This document shows, piece by piece, positions 1 to 8,105 of a DNA stretch of 64,000 nt; positions within the stretch are counted from its first letter, which is position 1, and each line of letters begins with the position of its first letter. The notes beneath the pieces were generated by a model. The model did not search any database and was not told the origin of the DNA. It saw only the letters and a list, made by a program, of their open reading frames with translations. This stretch comes from Acidovorax sp. 106 (GTDB lineage Bacteria > Pseudomonadota > Gammaproteobacteria > Burkholderiales > Burkholderiaceae_C). The position numbers were made by a program, and so were the translations under genes. Where the stretch lies: NCBI RefSeq assembly GCF_003663825.1, contig NZ_RCCC01000001.1, positions 4,224,501 to 4,288,500 of the forward strand. The letters are read 5' to 3'.

Positions 1-534
1 GGTGAGCGTGACCTGGTGGCGGACTGCCGCAGCCTGGCCCGCTTTGAATTGCGCGGCATTCCCGCCATGGCTGCAGGCGCGGCCCGTATCCGCGTGACCT
101 TCACGGTGGACGCAGATGGCCTGTTGGCAGTCAGTGCCAAAGAGCAGGGCAGTGGGGTGGAAGCGCGCATTGACGTGAAGCCGTCCTATGGCTTGTCGGA
201 CGACCAGATTGCCCAGATGCTGCAAGACGGCTTTGCCACCGCTGCGCAAGACATGCGGGCCCGCGCAGTGGTCGAAGCCCGTGTCGATGCCGACCGGATG
301 CTGTTGGCCACCCAAAGCGCGTTGGATGCCGATGGCGACGTGCTGAGCGCCGCTGAGCGCAGTGCGATTGATGCGCTGATGGAAGCCCTTCGCCAGCAGC
401 GCGGGGCCGATGAGGCAGCCACCATCGAAGCCGCTACGCAGGCGCTGGCCAAGGGCACAGAGGCCTTTGCCGCCCAGCGCATGAACCGTGGCATTCAGCA
501 GGCGCTGGCGGGCAAAAACGTCCAGTCCCTCTGA
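1..534 (+). CDS. hscA: Fe-S assembly chaperone HscA, C-terminal part (5' truncated by window)
   Basis: This is the C-terminal 177 residues of the Hsp70-type chaperone that, with HscB, helps IscU pass its cluster to acceptor proteins. The reading frame is open from base 1 and begins in the substrate-binding domain; [20 protein letters not shown] is the characteristic HscA/DnaK beta-domain segment. It is followed by the alpha-helical lid, rich in Ala and Arg. The upstream gene continues outside the window. It lies 45 bp before fdx, as expected for the distal end of an isc operon (hscB-hscA-fdx). Identity is secure from the segment and the neighbour. Confidence 0.93.
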   Translation, partial: GERDLVADCRSLARFELRGIPAMAAGAARIRVTFTVDADGLLAVSAKEQGSGVEARIDVKPSYGLSDDQIAQMLQDGFATAAQDMRARAVVEARVDADRMLLATQSALDADGDVLSAAERSAIDALMEALRQQRGADEAATIEAATQALAKGTEAFAAQRMNRGIQQALAGKNVQSL

Positions 535-579
535 ATTCAAGCCCTTTCCAAGTTTCCAAGATACAAAATCCAGGACGCC

Positions 580-918
580 ATGCCCGTCATCAAAATCCTC
601 CCCCACCCCGAATACTGCCCCGCTGGCGCGGAAATCACAGCCCCCGCAGGCACTTCGGTGTGTGAAGCCCTGCTGGAACATCACATCAACATCGAGCACG
701 CTTGCGACATGAGCTGCGCCTGCACCACTTGCCATGTGATCGTGCGCGAGGGGCTGGCTTCTTTGAACGAGGCGGAGGAGGAGGAGGAAGACCTGCTTGA
801 CCGCGCCTGGGGCCTGGAGCCTCAATCGCGCCTGTCGTGCCAGGCCATCCTCGCCCAAAAGGACTTGGTCATTGAGATTCCAAAGTACACGATCAACCAC
901 GCCAAGGAAAACCACTGA
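580..918 (+). CDS. fdx: ISC-system [2Fe-2S] ferredoxin
   Basis: Adrenodoxin-type ferredoxin of 112 residues that supplies electrons for Fe-S cluster assembly on IscU. The four cluster ligands are visible as C42, C48 and C51 in HACDMSCACTTCH and C87 in RLSCQAI, the same positions as in E. coli Fdx. An acidic stretch (residues 64-71, six Glu in a row region) is the usual partner-docking face. It follows hscA closely and its stop codon TGA shares one base with the ATG of dnaQ, so the downstream gene is probably translationally coupled. Confidence 0.96.
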   Translation: MPVIKILPHPEYCPAGAEITAPAGTSVCEALLEHHINIEHACDMSCACTTCHVIVREGLASLNEAEEEEEDLLDRAWGLEPQSRLSCQAILAQKDLVIEIPKYTINHAKENH

Positions 919-1634
919 TGACCCGTCAGATCGTTCTGGACACGGAGACCACCGGCCTCTCGGCCGAAGGTGGGGATCGCATCATTGAGCTGGGTTGCGT
1001 AGAGCTGCTCAATCGCAAGCTCACGGGCAACAACCTGCATCTGTACTTCAACCCAGGGCGCGACAGCCATGAGGATGCCCTGAAGGTCCATGGCATCACC
1101 AACGAGTTCCTCAAAGACAAGCCCAAGTTTGCAGACATGGCGCCCCAGATCCTGGAGTACCTTCAGGGGGCTGAGATCATCATCCACAACGCGGCGTTTG
1201 ACGTTGGCTTTTTGAATAAAGAGCTGGAGCTTACAGGGCGTGCGCCGTTCAAAACCTATGTAGAAAGCGTGACCGACACCTTGGCGATGGCCAAGGAAAT
1301 GTTCCCGGGCAAGCGCAATTCTCTGGACGCTTTGTGTGACCGCTTGGAGGTGGACAACTCAGGCCGCACGCTGCACGGTGCTTTGCTGGATGCGGAGTTG
1401 CTGGCGGATGTCTACATCAACCTGACCCGTGGGCAAGACGCCTTGCTGATGGCGGACGAACCGCAAGAGAGTGCAGACGGAGTCGTGATCCCTTCGATAG
1501 ATTTGAGCCGCTTTGCACTGCAGGTGGTGGCCGCGAATGAGCAAGAGCTGGGCACCCACGAAGAGGTGATGGTGCAGATCGATAAATCGAGCGGCGGTAA
1601 AACAATTTGGAGAAAATTGCAGGCAGCCGTTTAA
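918..1634 (+). CDS. dnaQ: DNA polymerase III epsilon subunit (3'-5' proofreading exonuclease)
   Basis: 238-residue DEDDh exonuclease. Exo I is LDTETTG with D8 and E10; Exo II is HNAAFDVGFLN; Exo III is HGALLDAELLADVY, carrying the general-base His and the last Asp. The roughly 60-residue tail after the exonuclease fold is where DnaQ binds the polymerase subunit DnaE. The start ATG overlaps the fdx stop by one base. Coupling of a proofreading subunit to an Fe-S operon is a matter of gene order and need not imply shared function. Confidence 0.94.
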   Translation: MTRQIVLDTETTGLSAEGGDRIIELGCVELLNRKLTGNNLHLYFNPGRDSHEDALKVHGITNEFLKDKPKFADMAPQILEYLQGAEIIIHNAAFDVGFLNKELELTGRAPFKTYVESVTDTLAMAKEMFPGKRNSLDALCDRLEVDNSGRTLHGALLDAELLADVYINLTRGQDALLMADEPQESADGVVIPSIDLSRFALQVVAANEQELGTHEEVMVQIDKSSGGKTIWRKLQAAV

Positions 1635-1665
1635 TCTGTGCCATAATCTAAGGCTTGACGCAAAG

Positions 1666-1740
1666 GGGTGATTAGCTCAGCGGTAGAGCACTGCCTTCAC
1701 ACGGCAGGGGTCACATGTTCGATCCATGTATCACCCACCA
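1666..1740 (+). tRNA. tRNA-Val (anticodon CAC), copy 1
   Basis: 75-nt cloverleaf. The acceptor strands GGGTGAT and ATCACCC pair fully, and the gene encodes the 3' ACCA. The anticodon stem is CTGCC/GGCAG around the loop TTCACAC, giving anticodon CAC, which reads GUG. The T arm contains GTTCGATCC. It follows dnaQ by 31 bp. Confidence 0.97.
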
Positions 1741-1781
1741 TTTGCTGTTATGACGATGCCCAAATTTCAGGGCGTCACCTA

Positions 1782-1856
1782 GGGTGATTAGCTCAGCGGT
1801 AGAGCACTGCCTTCACACGGCAGGGGTCACATGTTCGATCCATGTATCACCCACCA
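1782..1856 (+). tRNA. tRNA-Val (anticodon CAC), copy 2
   Basis: Base-for-base identical to the first tRNA-Val, including the encoded CCA, and separated from it by 41 bp. The pair is most likely one transcript ending at the hairpin just downstream. The spacer between them (1741-1781) is not duplicated. Confidence 0.97.
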
Positions 1857-1866
1857 GATTTGAAAT

Positions 1867-1896
1867 CGCCTTGCAGCAATGCAAGGCGCTTTTTTC
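1867..1896 (+). terminator. Rho-independent terminator after the tRNA-Val pair
   Basis: Perfect 8-bp stem CGCCTTGC/GCAAGGCG with loop AGCAAT, followed after one C by six T residues. It closes the tRNA transcription unit. Confidence 0.85.
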
Positions 1897-2048
1897 TTTG
1901 GCGTCGTGCTTCGCTCACCGCACATGGCCTCATTCTCTGAGGGCACAATGGCTCTCCACTGTCCGCCGACATGAGTCCGAGCCCGCAATTGTTCCATCGT
2001 GAACAGGCCGGTCTTTTGGGCAGTCCCTCAGAGTCCACCTGCTTTGCC

Positions 2049-3092
2049 ATGATCAGCTTCCACAACCCATTGCACCACTTGCACGCCCCGCAGCACGAGT
2101 TCTTCAGGGGCACCCGCGTCGATTGTTTCGAAAAGCCTTTGCGGGCCGAATTTGTAGAGCTGGCGCTGCAGCAGGGCGGATACACCCTGTTGGCGCCCGA
2201 TACAGACTCTGCCAGCACGCTCCACAAAGTGCACGATGCCCGCTACCTGGCTTTTTTGCAGACGGCCTGGCAGCAGTGGGTACAACTGGCGCCAGAGAAT
2301 GCGCAAACCCAGCCGTTCCCGTCGGTGTGGCCTGTGCGTACCCTGCGCAGCGATGTGGAGCCCGCCAACTTCATCGCCAAACTGGGGCTGTACTCCATGG
2401 ACAACGGCACCCCCATGGCCGCAGGCACCTGGGACGCCGCCAAGGCTGGCGCGGATGCAGCCGCCAGCGCTGCCATGCGAGTGGCGCAAGGTGCACCCGC
2501 GGCGTTTTGCTGCACCCGCCCCCCAGGTCACCACGCGGGCCCTGATTTCATGGGGGGATACTGCTTTTTGAACAACGCAGCGGTAGCAGCCCAAACCTTG
2601 TTGGACCAGGGGGCTAAACGGGTGGTGGTGCTGGACGTGGACTATCACCACGGCAACGGTACGCAGAGCATTTTTTATGGCCGCTCGGACGTGCTGTTCA
2701 TCAGCATCCACGGTGACCCGCTCACCGAGTACCCCTTTTACCTGGGCCATGCCGATGAGCTGGGCGAAGGTGAGGGCCTGGGCTTTAACCTCAACCTTCC
2801 GTTGCCAGCAGGGTCTTCGGTAGCGGCCTGGTTTGCCGCGCTGGAGGCCGCCAGTCTGCGCATTGCGCAGTACCGCGCTGATGCCCTGGTGGTGTCCCTC
2901 GGCCTGGACACCTTTGTGGGCGACCCTATCTCGCATTTCGCTTTGACCACTGATGACTTTTTCACCATGGGGCAGCGGCTGGCAGCCCTGCACTTGCCCA
3001 CGGCGCTGGTGCTTGAGGGGGGTTATGCCGCTTCAGAACTGGGGGCCAATGCGGTACAGGTGATTCGCGGCTTTGAAGCCGTTGGATCGTAA
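2049..3092 (+). CDS. Histone deacetylase superfamily, acetylpolyamine amidohydrolase type
   Basis: Zinc-dependent deacetylase of 347 residues, the length of bacterial acetylpolyamine amidohydrolases. The active site is visible: RPPGHHAG with the His dyad H161/H162, and VLDVDYHHGNG with zinc ligands D198 and H200. A late GLDTFVGDP supplies the third zinc ligand. The N-terminal half (HAPQHEFFRG, then FEKPLRAEF) matches the polyamine deacetylase subfamily rather than AcuC. The frame is open from 1971, but the Met at 2049 fits the family start, so I use it. Substrate is inferred: N-acetylated polyamines or acetyl-lysine. Confidence 0.85.
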   Translation: MISFHNPLHHLHAPQHEFFRGTRVDCFEKPLRAEFVELALQQGGYTLLAPDTDSASTLHKVHDARYLAFLQTAWQQWVQLAPENAQTQPFPSVWPVRTLRSDVEPANFIAKLGLYSMDNGTPMAAGTWDAAKAGADAAASAAMRVAQGAPAAFCCTRPPGHHAGPDFMGGYCFLNNAAVAAQTLLDQGAKRVVVLDVDYHHGNGTQSIFYGRSDVLFISIHGDPLTEYPFYLGHADELGEGEGLGFNLNLPLPAGSSVAAWFAALEAASLRIAQYRADALVVSLGLDTFVGDPISHFALTTDDFFTMGQRLAALHLPTALVLEGGYAASELGANAVQVIRGFEAVGS

Positions 3093-3127
3093 ATTAGAAG
3101 TGGATGGAACAGGCGCAGGAGCAAGGA

Positions 3128-4246
3128 ATGACGGATCAAGTGCAATGCGTTGTGGTGGGCGCTGGTGTAGTGGGCTTGGCTGTGGCCCGAGCGCTGGCGT
3201 TGCGGGGCATGGAAGTGATAGTGCTGGAGGCGGCCGATGCCATTGGCACCGGCACCAGCTCTCGCAACAGCGAAGTCATACATGCAGGCCTGTACTACCC
3301 TCCAGGCTCACTCAAGGCCCGCCTGTGTGTCGAGGGGCGCAACATGCTCTACGCCTATGCCAACGAACGGGGCATAGGCCACCATCGCTGTGGCAAGTTG
3401 CTGGTAGCCACGGCAGAGGAGCAACGCGCAGGTCTGCAAAGCATTTACGAACGGGCACAGGCCAACGGCGTCACGGACCTGCGCTGGCTTGACCGTGACC
3501 AAGCCCGAGCGATGGAGCCCGCACTGGAGTGCGTTGCGGCCTTGCATTCCCCTAGCACCGGCATCATTGACAGCCACGGGCTCATGCTGGCCCTGCAAGG
3601 CGATCTTGAAAACGCAGGCGGTCTTGTAGTGCTCAATTCGCCTCTGGCGCACGCACGCATTGCGCAAGAAGCTATTGAATTAATAGCATCTGATGGCACC
3701 CAGCTCCACGCACAGTATTTGATCAATGCCGCAGGGCTTCATGCGCCCCAGCTGGCACACGCCTTTGAAGGGTTGGACCCTGCCCACATTCCAGTGGCGC
3801 GCTTTGCCAAAGGCAGCTACTTCACACTGGCAGGCAAAGCCCCTTTCAAGCATTTGATTTACCCGGCGCCCGAGGCCGCCGGGCTGGGCGTGCACCTGAC
3901 GCTGGATTTGGGCGGGCAGGCCAAGTTTGGACCTGATGTGCAATGGGTGGACTCTGCTGAAGATCTGCTGGTCGATCCACGCCGTGGCGACGCTTTTTAT
4001 GCGGAGGTGCGCAAGTACTGGCCTGCCTTGCCCGATGGCGCGTTGGCTCCTGGCTACGCGGGCATGCGCCCTAAAATTCACGGCCCGCATGATCCTGCAG
4101 CCGACTTCTGCATCCAAGGGCAAGACACCCACGGCATCCCAGGGCTAGTGAATCTGTTTGGCATTGAATCCCCCGGCTTGACCAGCGCTCTGGCCATTGG
4201 CGAGCATGTGGCGAAAATGTTGGTGCAGCCCACTGCCAATTTGTAG
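3128..4246 (+). CDS. FAD-dependent oxidoreductase, L-2-hydroxyglutarate oxidase (LhgO)-like
   Basis: DAO-family flavoprotein of 372 residues. It opens with the dinucleotide-binding [14 protein letters not shown] and an acidic residue at the end of beta-2 (VLEAAD). The segment [16 protein letters not shown] with PGSLKARLC is diagnostic of the LhgO/YgaF group, which oxidises L-2-hydroxyglutarate to 2-oxoglutarate and passes electrons to quinone. The C-terminal [17 protein letters not shown] is the usual FAD-closing segment. The Met at 3128 is preceded by an AGGAGCAAGGA ribosome site, better than the upstream Met at 3104. A GCTATTGAATTAATAGC stretch at 3671-3687 resembles part of the dispersed repeat described elsewhere. 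Confidence 0.8.
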   Translation: MTDQVQCVVVGAGVVGLAVARALALRGMEVIVLEAADAIGTGTSSRNSEVIHAGLYYPPGSLKARLCVEGRNMLYAYANERGIGHHRCGKLLVATAEEQRAGLQSIYERAQANGVTDLRWLDRDQARAMEPALECVAALHSPSTGIIDSHGLMLALQGDLENAGGLVVLNSPLAHARIAQEAIELIASDGTQLHAQYLINAAGLHAPQLAHAFEGLDPAHIPVARFAKGSYFTLAGKAPFKHLIYPAPEAAGLGVHLTLDLGGQAKFGPDVQWVDSAEDLLVDPRRGDAFYAEVRKYWPALPDGALAPGYAGMRPKIHGPHDPAADFCIQGQDTHGIPGLVNLFGIESPGLTSALAIGEHVAKMLVQPTANL

Positions 4247-4389
4247 CGCCCCACTGAGCCAGCGCAGACGTTGTAACCCTATGCGTCAGTGTCCTACAGC
4301 CCGCCGCTGCATGGCAACGCTAAGATGCACTAGCAGCCATCCCCATGGTTTCATCCTTTTTGGTTTGACTTGTTTTTGAAAGGGTTTGT

Positions 4390-4692
4390 ATGAGTGCCTC
4401 TGAAACTTCCTCCACCCAAGGTGAACTGGAAAAATTGGTGTCTGACCTGCGCGGCCTGCTGGCCAACAAGGACCTGGATGCGGTGCCAGAGATCAAGCTG
4501 CTGCGCCAGCGCCTGGACGATGGAATCCACTCGGCCCGCGAATCGGCCATTCGTGCTGCGCAAGATGCGGCCCGCCAAGCCAAGGACGCAGCCCTGGCAG
4601 CCGACCGCTACGCCCACGACGAGCCTTGGCGTGTCGCCGGTGCGGCCCTGGCTGTGGGCGCTTTGGTGGGCTTTTTGCTTGCACGCCGCTAA
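4390..4692 (+). CDS. DUF883 (ElaB/YqjD) family membrane-anchored protein
   Basis: 100-residue protein: an amphipathic Ala/Arg-rich helical region (residues 10-80) followed by one C-terminal membrane helix, VAGAALAVGALVGFLLARR. ElaB/YqjD proteins anchor at the inner membrane through this tail and bind ribosomes in stationary phase. It is the first of three genes in a yqjD-yqjE-yqjK-like arrangement. Confidence 0.85.
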   Translation: MSASETSSTQGELEKLVSDLRGLLANKDLDAVPEIKLLRQRLDDGIHSARESAIRAAQDAARQAKDAALAADRYAHDEPWRVAGAALAVGALVGFLLARR

Positions 4693-4731
4693 GGCTGTGC
4701 TATCACCCACTGGCGCGCAGCAAGGCCACGC

Positions 4732-5127
4732 ATGAACTGGATCTCCTTGCTAGGGCTGGACCACCTGCTGGCGCGCGTTCGCGTGGCCGCCATTGAAGGG
4801 GCCATTGCCGCGGAGGATCGCCTGGACTTGGCGCGTCTGGAATGGCAGGACCAAAAGCGCAGCCTGCTGCAACTGCTGATTTTGGCGGTGGCTGTCACCG
4901 GGCTCACGGTGGTGAGCATGGTGGTGCTCTCCATTGCCGTGGTCGTGCATTTTTGGGATACGCCGCACCGGGGCTTGGCAGGCTGGCTGGTCAGCGCTGT
5001 CTGGCTGGTGCTGTGGGTATTGGCTTTGGTTGGGCTGCTGCGCGCAGCGCGGCGGGCGGGCAATGGTTTTACCCTGACGCGGCAAGAGCTGGCCCAAGAC
5101 TGGCGCGATATCAAGGAGCAGCTATGA
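4732..5127 (+). CDS. YqjE-like phage-holin-family membrane protein
   Basis: 131 residues with two adjacent hydrophobic helices (about residues 42-70 and 82-103: LLILAVAVTGLTVVSMVVLS and LVSAVWLVLWVLALVGLL) between basic, soluble ends. This is the layout of the YqjE/putative holin superfamily III proteins found after DUF883 genes; there is no sign of a prophage nearby, so holin here is a family name and not a lysis function. The stop overlaps the next start (ATGA). Confidence 0.8.
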   Translation: MNWISLLGLDHLLARVRVAAIEGAIAAEDRLDLARLEWQDQKRSLLQLLILAVAVTGLTVVSMVVLSIAVVVHFWDTPHRGLAGWLVSAVWLVLWVLALVGLLRAARRAGNGFTLTRQELAQDWRDIKEQL

Positions 5128-5456
5128 GCCCAGCTGGTAGCCATGGACAACCGGTGCGCCCCGCTGCACCTGTCATCGTCCCCACCTTGGAGCAGCAAAA
5201 GGTGCTGTTGCGCATCTCTGCGCAACGCGAACGCATTCGGGAGCGCCGAGCCGCACGTTTTCTGGCCCAGCAGCAAACGCTGGATGCGGGTAATCCAGGC
5301 GCGGGTGACTCACTGATTCTGCAAGGGGTGGCTTTTGCCAAGCAGCACCCTGCCGCCGTGGCGGCCGTTGCTGCGGCGGCGATGGCCTTGGGGCCACGGC
5401 GCCTGGTTCGCTGGATGGGCGTCGCCTTGCCTTGGATTGTGCGATTGCGGCGTTAG
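5124..5456 (+). CDS. Small YqjK-like protein, third gene of the DUF883 operon
   Basis: 110 residues starting at an ATG that overlaps the upstream stop by four bases. A Pro-rich N-terminus is followed by a basic helix (residues 25-50, rich in Arg, Glu, Gln) and an Ala-rich C-terminal hydrophobic stretch. The gene position, size and basic helix fit YqjK-like proteins; sequence similarity is weak and the function is unknown. Confidence 0.7.
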   Translation: MSPAGSHGQPVRPAAPVIVPTLEQQKVLLRISAQRERIRERRAARFLAQQQTLDAGNPGAGDSLILQGVAFAKQHPAAVAAVAAAAMALGPRRLVRWMGVALPWIVRLRR

Positions 5457-5479
5457 TGGCGCATGGCGACGTTGCCTCA

Positions 5480-5515
5480 GGGCCGGTGGTTTTGTCGACT
5501 CCCGGCCCTTTTTGT
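5480..5515 (+). terminator. Terminator between the DUF883 operon and pyrD
   Basis: GGGCCGG pairs with CCGGCCC across a 15-nt loop and is followed by five T residues. It ends the rightward DUF883 operon just before the convergent pyrD stop. Confidence 0.75.
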
Positions 5516-5530
5516 TTCAGCTCACACGCA

Positions 5531-6622
5531 TCAGCGGCGCACTGCCGCCGCTTTGACCGCTGCCGCTGCAGCGGACACCAAGCCTGGCCCCTCGTAAATC
5601 AGCCCGGTGTAGATTTGCACCACATCGGCGCCAGCCTCCATCTTGCTCACGGCGTCGCTGGCGCTCATGATGCCACCCACACCGATGATGGGAAATTGGG
5701 CGCCCAGCTCAGCCCGCAGTTGCCGGATGACCCGGTTGCTGGCCTGCAATACCGGTGCGCCGCTAAGCCCACCGGTCTCAGTGGCATGGGCCAGCCCTTG
5801 GACCGCATCGCGGCTGATGGTGGTGTTGGTGGCGATGACACCGTCCATGCCATGTCGCTTCAAGGTGGCTGCAATCACAGCCACCTGGGCTTCATCCAGG
5901 TCTGGGGCAATTTTTACGAAGATAGGAACGCGCCGCTTGCCTGCGCCCGTTGCACTGCCCGCAGGAGCGTCTTGCGCAGCCAGCCACTCGCGGCGCTCAG
6001 CGATGGCCCCTAGCAAGTTGTCCAGGGCTTCATCGCTTTGCAGTGCACGTAGGTTTTGCGTGTTGGGCGAACTGATGTTCACCGTCACATAGTCCGCATG
6101 CGGATAGACGCCATCCAGGCACGTCAGGTAATCGCTGGTGGCATTTTCGATGGGTGTCGCAGCGTTCTTGCCAATGTTCAAGCCCAGCAGCATGGGGGTG
6201 GCACCACGAGCTTGGCGAAATTGCGCTTGCTGCACATTGCGCACAAATGCGTCCAGCCCTTCGTTGTTGAAGCCCAGGCGATTGATCAGGGCCTTGGCCT
6301 GCGGCAAGCGAAACATGCGCGGTTTGGGGTTGCCCGGCTGGCCCTTGGGCGTCACGGTGCCCACTTCGACAAAACCGAACCCCATGGCGCCCAGGGCATC
6401 AATGCAGCGGGCGTTTTTGTCTAGGCCCGCAGCCATCCCCACCCGGTTGGGGAACCGCAGTCCAGCCAGCTCCACGGGGTCTTCCACCCGGCTCTGGCAC
6501 CACGCCCACTGCAGTGGGGTGCGCTGCCCCTTGGCCAGAAGGTTCATGGTGAGGTCGTGGGCGGCCTCGGGGTCCATGCCGAACAGAAAGGGGCGGGTGA
6601 GAGCGTAGGGAATGAGGGACAT
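5531..6622 (-). CDS. pyrD: Dihydroorotate dehydrogenase, class 2 (quinone-dependent)
   Basis: 363-residue membrane-associated flavoprotein of pyrimidine synthesis, oxidising dihydroorotate to orotate with quinone as acceptor. Seen in order: the N-terminal amphipathic membrane helix typical of class 2, [20 protein letters not shown], the [19 protein letters not shown] signature, and FNNEG. These are followed by the FMN-phosphate site [19 protein letters not shown] and the C-terminal [11 protein letters not shown]. It is divergent from rpiA, with only 37 bp between the two start codons. Confidence 0.95.
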   Translation of the reverse strand: MSLIPYALTRPFLFGMDPEAAHDLTMNLLAKGQRTPLQWAWCQSRVEDPVELAGLRFPNRVGMAAGLDKNARCIDALGAMGFGFVEVGTVTPKGQPGNPKPRMFRLPQAKALINRLGFNNEGLDAFVRNVQQAQFRQARGATPMLLGLNIGKNAATPIENATSDYLTCLDGVYPHADYVTVNISSPNTQNLRALQSDEALDNLLGAIAERREWLAAQDAPAGSATGAGKRRVPIFVKIAPDLDEAQVAVIAATLKRHGMDGVIATNTTISRDAVQGLAHATETGGLSGAPVLQASNRVIRQLRAELGAQFPIIGVGGIMSASDAVSKMEAGADVVQIYTGLIYEGPGLVSAAAAAVKAAAVRR

Positions 6623-6659
6623 GGGACGATAATTGAAGAATTACCTCCGATTTTCTCTC

Positions 6660-7349
6660 ATGACGACACCTTCCTCACTGACCCAAGACGAACTCAAAGC
6701 CCTGGTGGGCCAGGCCGCTTTGCACTATGTGGTGCCCGGCGATATCGTGGGCGTGGGCACAGGCTCCACGGTCAATAAGTTCATCGATGCGCTGGCCAGC
6801 ATCAAGGGCGACATCAAAGGCGCTGTTTCCAGCTCTGTGGCCAGCACCGAACGCCTGCTGGCGCTGGGCATTCCCGTGCTGGATGCCAATGAAGTGGAGT
6901 CCCTGTCGGTCTACATCGATGGCGCCGACGAAATCGACGGCCAGGGCCACATGGTCAAGGGTGGCGGCGCGGCACTGACCCGCGAGAAGATTGTTGCTGC
7001 CTTGGCCCGGCGTTTTGTCTGCATTGCCGATGAATCCAAGCGCGTCGAAGTTCTGGGCAAGTTCCCGCTGCCAGTGGAGGTGATTCCTATGGCGACACAG
7101 CACATCGCTCGCCGTTTTGCGGCCATGGGCGGTGTGGCCACCGTTCGCCAAAAAGACGGCAAGCCACTGGTGACCGACAACGGCCAGCACATTCTGGACG
7201 TGACGGGCCTGTCGATTGCCGAGCCGCTGCAGTTCGAGTCAGAAGTGAACCAATGGCCCGGGGTGGTGACCGTGGGCGTGTTCGCGCACCAGAAGGCGGC
7301 GGTGTGCTTGCTGGGTACAGCGCAGGGTGTGAAAACACTGGTTTATTGA
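6660..7349 (+). CDS. rpiA: Ribose-5-phosphate isomerase A
   Basis: 229 residues from the Met at 6660; an in-frame upstream Met at 6633 would lie inside the very short divergent promoter region and is less likely. The RpiA signatures are [11 protein letters not shown] (phosphate loop), DGADEID (catalytic Asp residues) and [12 protein letters not shown] (catalytic Glu/Lys). It interconverts ribose 5-phosphate and ribulose 5-phosphate in the pentose phosphate pathway. Confidence 0.95.
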   Translation: MTTPSSLTQDELKALVGQAALHYVVPGDIVGVGTGSTVNKFIDALASIKGDIKGAVSSSVASTERLLALGIPVLDANEVESLSVYIDGADEIDGQGHMVKGGGAALTREKIVAALARRFVCIADESKRVEVLGKFPLPVEVIPMATQHIARRFAAMGGVATVRQKDGKPLVTDNGQHILDVTGLSIAEPLQFESEVNQWPGVVTVGVFAHQKAAVCLLGTAQGVKTLVY

Positions 7350-7356
7350 ACCAAAC

Positions 7357-7390
7357 AAAAAAGGCGCATTCAATGAATGCGCCTTTTTTG
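7357..7390. terminator. Bidirectional terminator between rpiA and the DUF4124 gene
   Basis: An A-run, then GGCGCATTCA pairing with TGAATGCGCC, then a T-run, so it can stop transcription from both sides. The two genes flanking it converge here. Confidence 0.9.
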
Positions 7391-7413
7391 ATAGAAAGAC
7401 CGCGAGCGGGTGC

Positions 7414-8067
7414 TCAGAACTTCAAGCCCGCCGGGTTGTTGGGGTTAGGGGCATTGGTGTCTGCAGGCGGGGCAGCGGGGCGTGCGCGGCGCCCAGTCTC
7501 GGCGGTGGCGGTATCTGATGCCGAGGCGGCTGGTGCGGCCTTCGCGGGTTGGGTCAAAGGCGTTGCCGCTGGACGCCGATAGTTGGTGGGGAGCTGCGAT
7601 GTTTTGGGATAACCCGCCGCATCCAGGTACTGCGTCCACTCCGACTCAGAGAAGCCCGAAAGGTTTTGACCTCCGATTTTGGCGAAAGGCAGGCTGGAGT
7701 CGCTGCCCAGATTGGTCAGGGCCTGCAGGTCTTCGTTGGTGTTGATAGTGCGCTCGGTAAACGGAACACCACGGGACACCAGCAAGCGCCGTCCGCTGTC
7801 GCAGGGGGGGCAATTCTGGCCAGTGAAAATCGTCACAGGGAACCGTGCGGCCACTTTACCCAGCTCGTAAGGCAGGCCAGCGCCTGCACTGTCACCTCCG
7901 CCTGACGTGGTGACAACTGCCTGGCTGTTCTTGGAAGGCGTCTCTGGGGCCTTGTCAGAAAACGTGACTTTGCCATCTGGGCCAACAATACGGTACACCG
8001 TCTGGGCCTGTGCACCGACGGCAAGCAGCGCCAACATCAATGGCAAGGTCAGGGCTTTGAGCTGCAT
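7414..8067 (-). CDS. Secreted DUF4124 protein with glutaredoxin-like domain
   Basis: 217 residues from the Met preceded by an AGGAAA ribosome site. There is a Sec signal peptide (basic start, LTLPLMLALLAVGAQA, cut before QTVYR). Next comes a DUF4124 module (YRIVGPDGKVTFSDKAP), then a glutaredoxin/thioredoxin-like fold with active site NCPPC and downstream GVPFTE and PFAKIGG segments. A Pro/Ala-rich disordered tail of about 55 residues ends it. It is likely a periplasmic thiol protein; partners are unknown. Confidence 0.82.
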   Translation of the reverse strand: MQLKALTLPLMLALLAVGAQAQTVYRIVGPDGKVTFSDKAPETPSKNSQAVVTTSGGGDSAGAGLPYELGKVAARFPVTIFTGQNCPPCDSGRRLLVSRGVPFTERTINTNEDLQALTNLGSDSSLPFAKIGGQNLSGFSESEWTQYLDAAGYPKTSQLPTNYRRPAATPLTQPAKAAPAASASDTATAETGRRARPAAPPADTNAPNPNNPAGLKF

Positions 8068-8105
8068 GGTGAATTTCCTCGTGGGGTACTTGGGACAACG
8101 GCGCA

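Noticed and set aside
4732..5127. Holin-family label as evidence of a prophage
   Set aside because: The gene sits in a yqjD-yqjE-yqjK-like operon and no phage genes are nearby.
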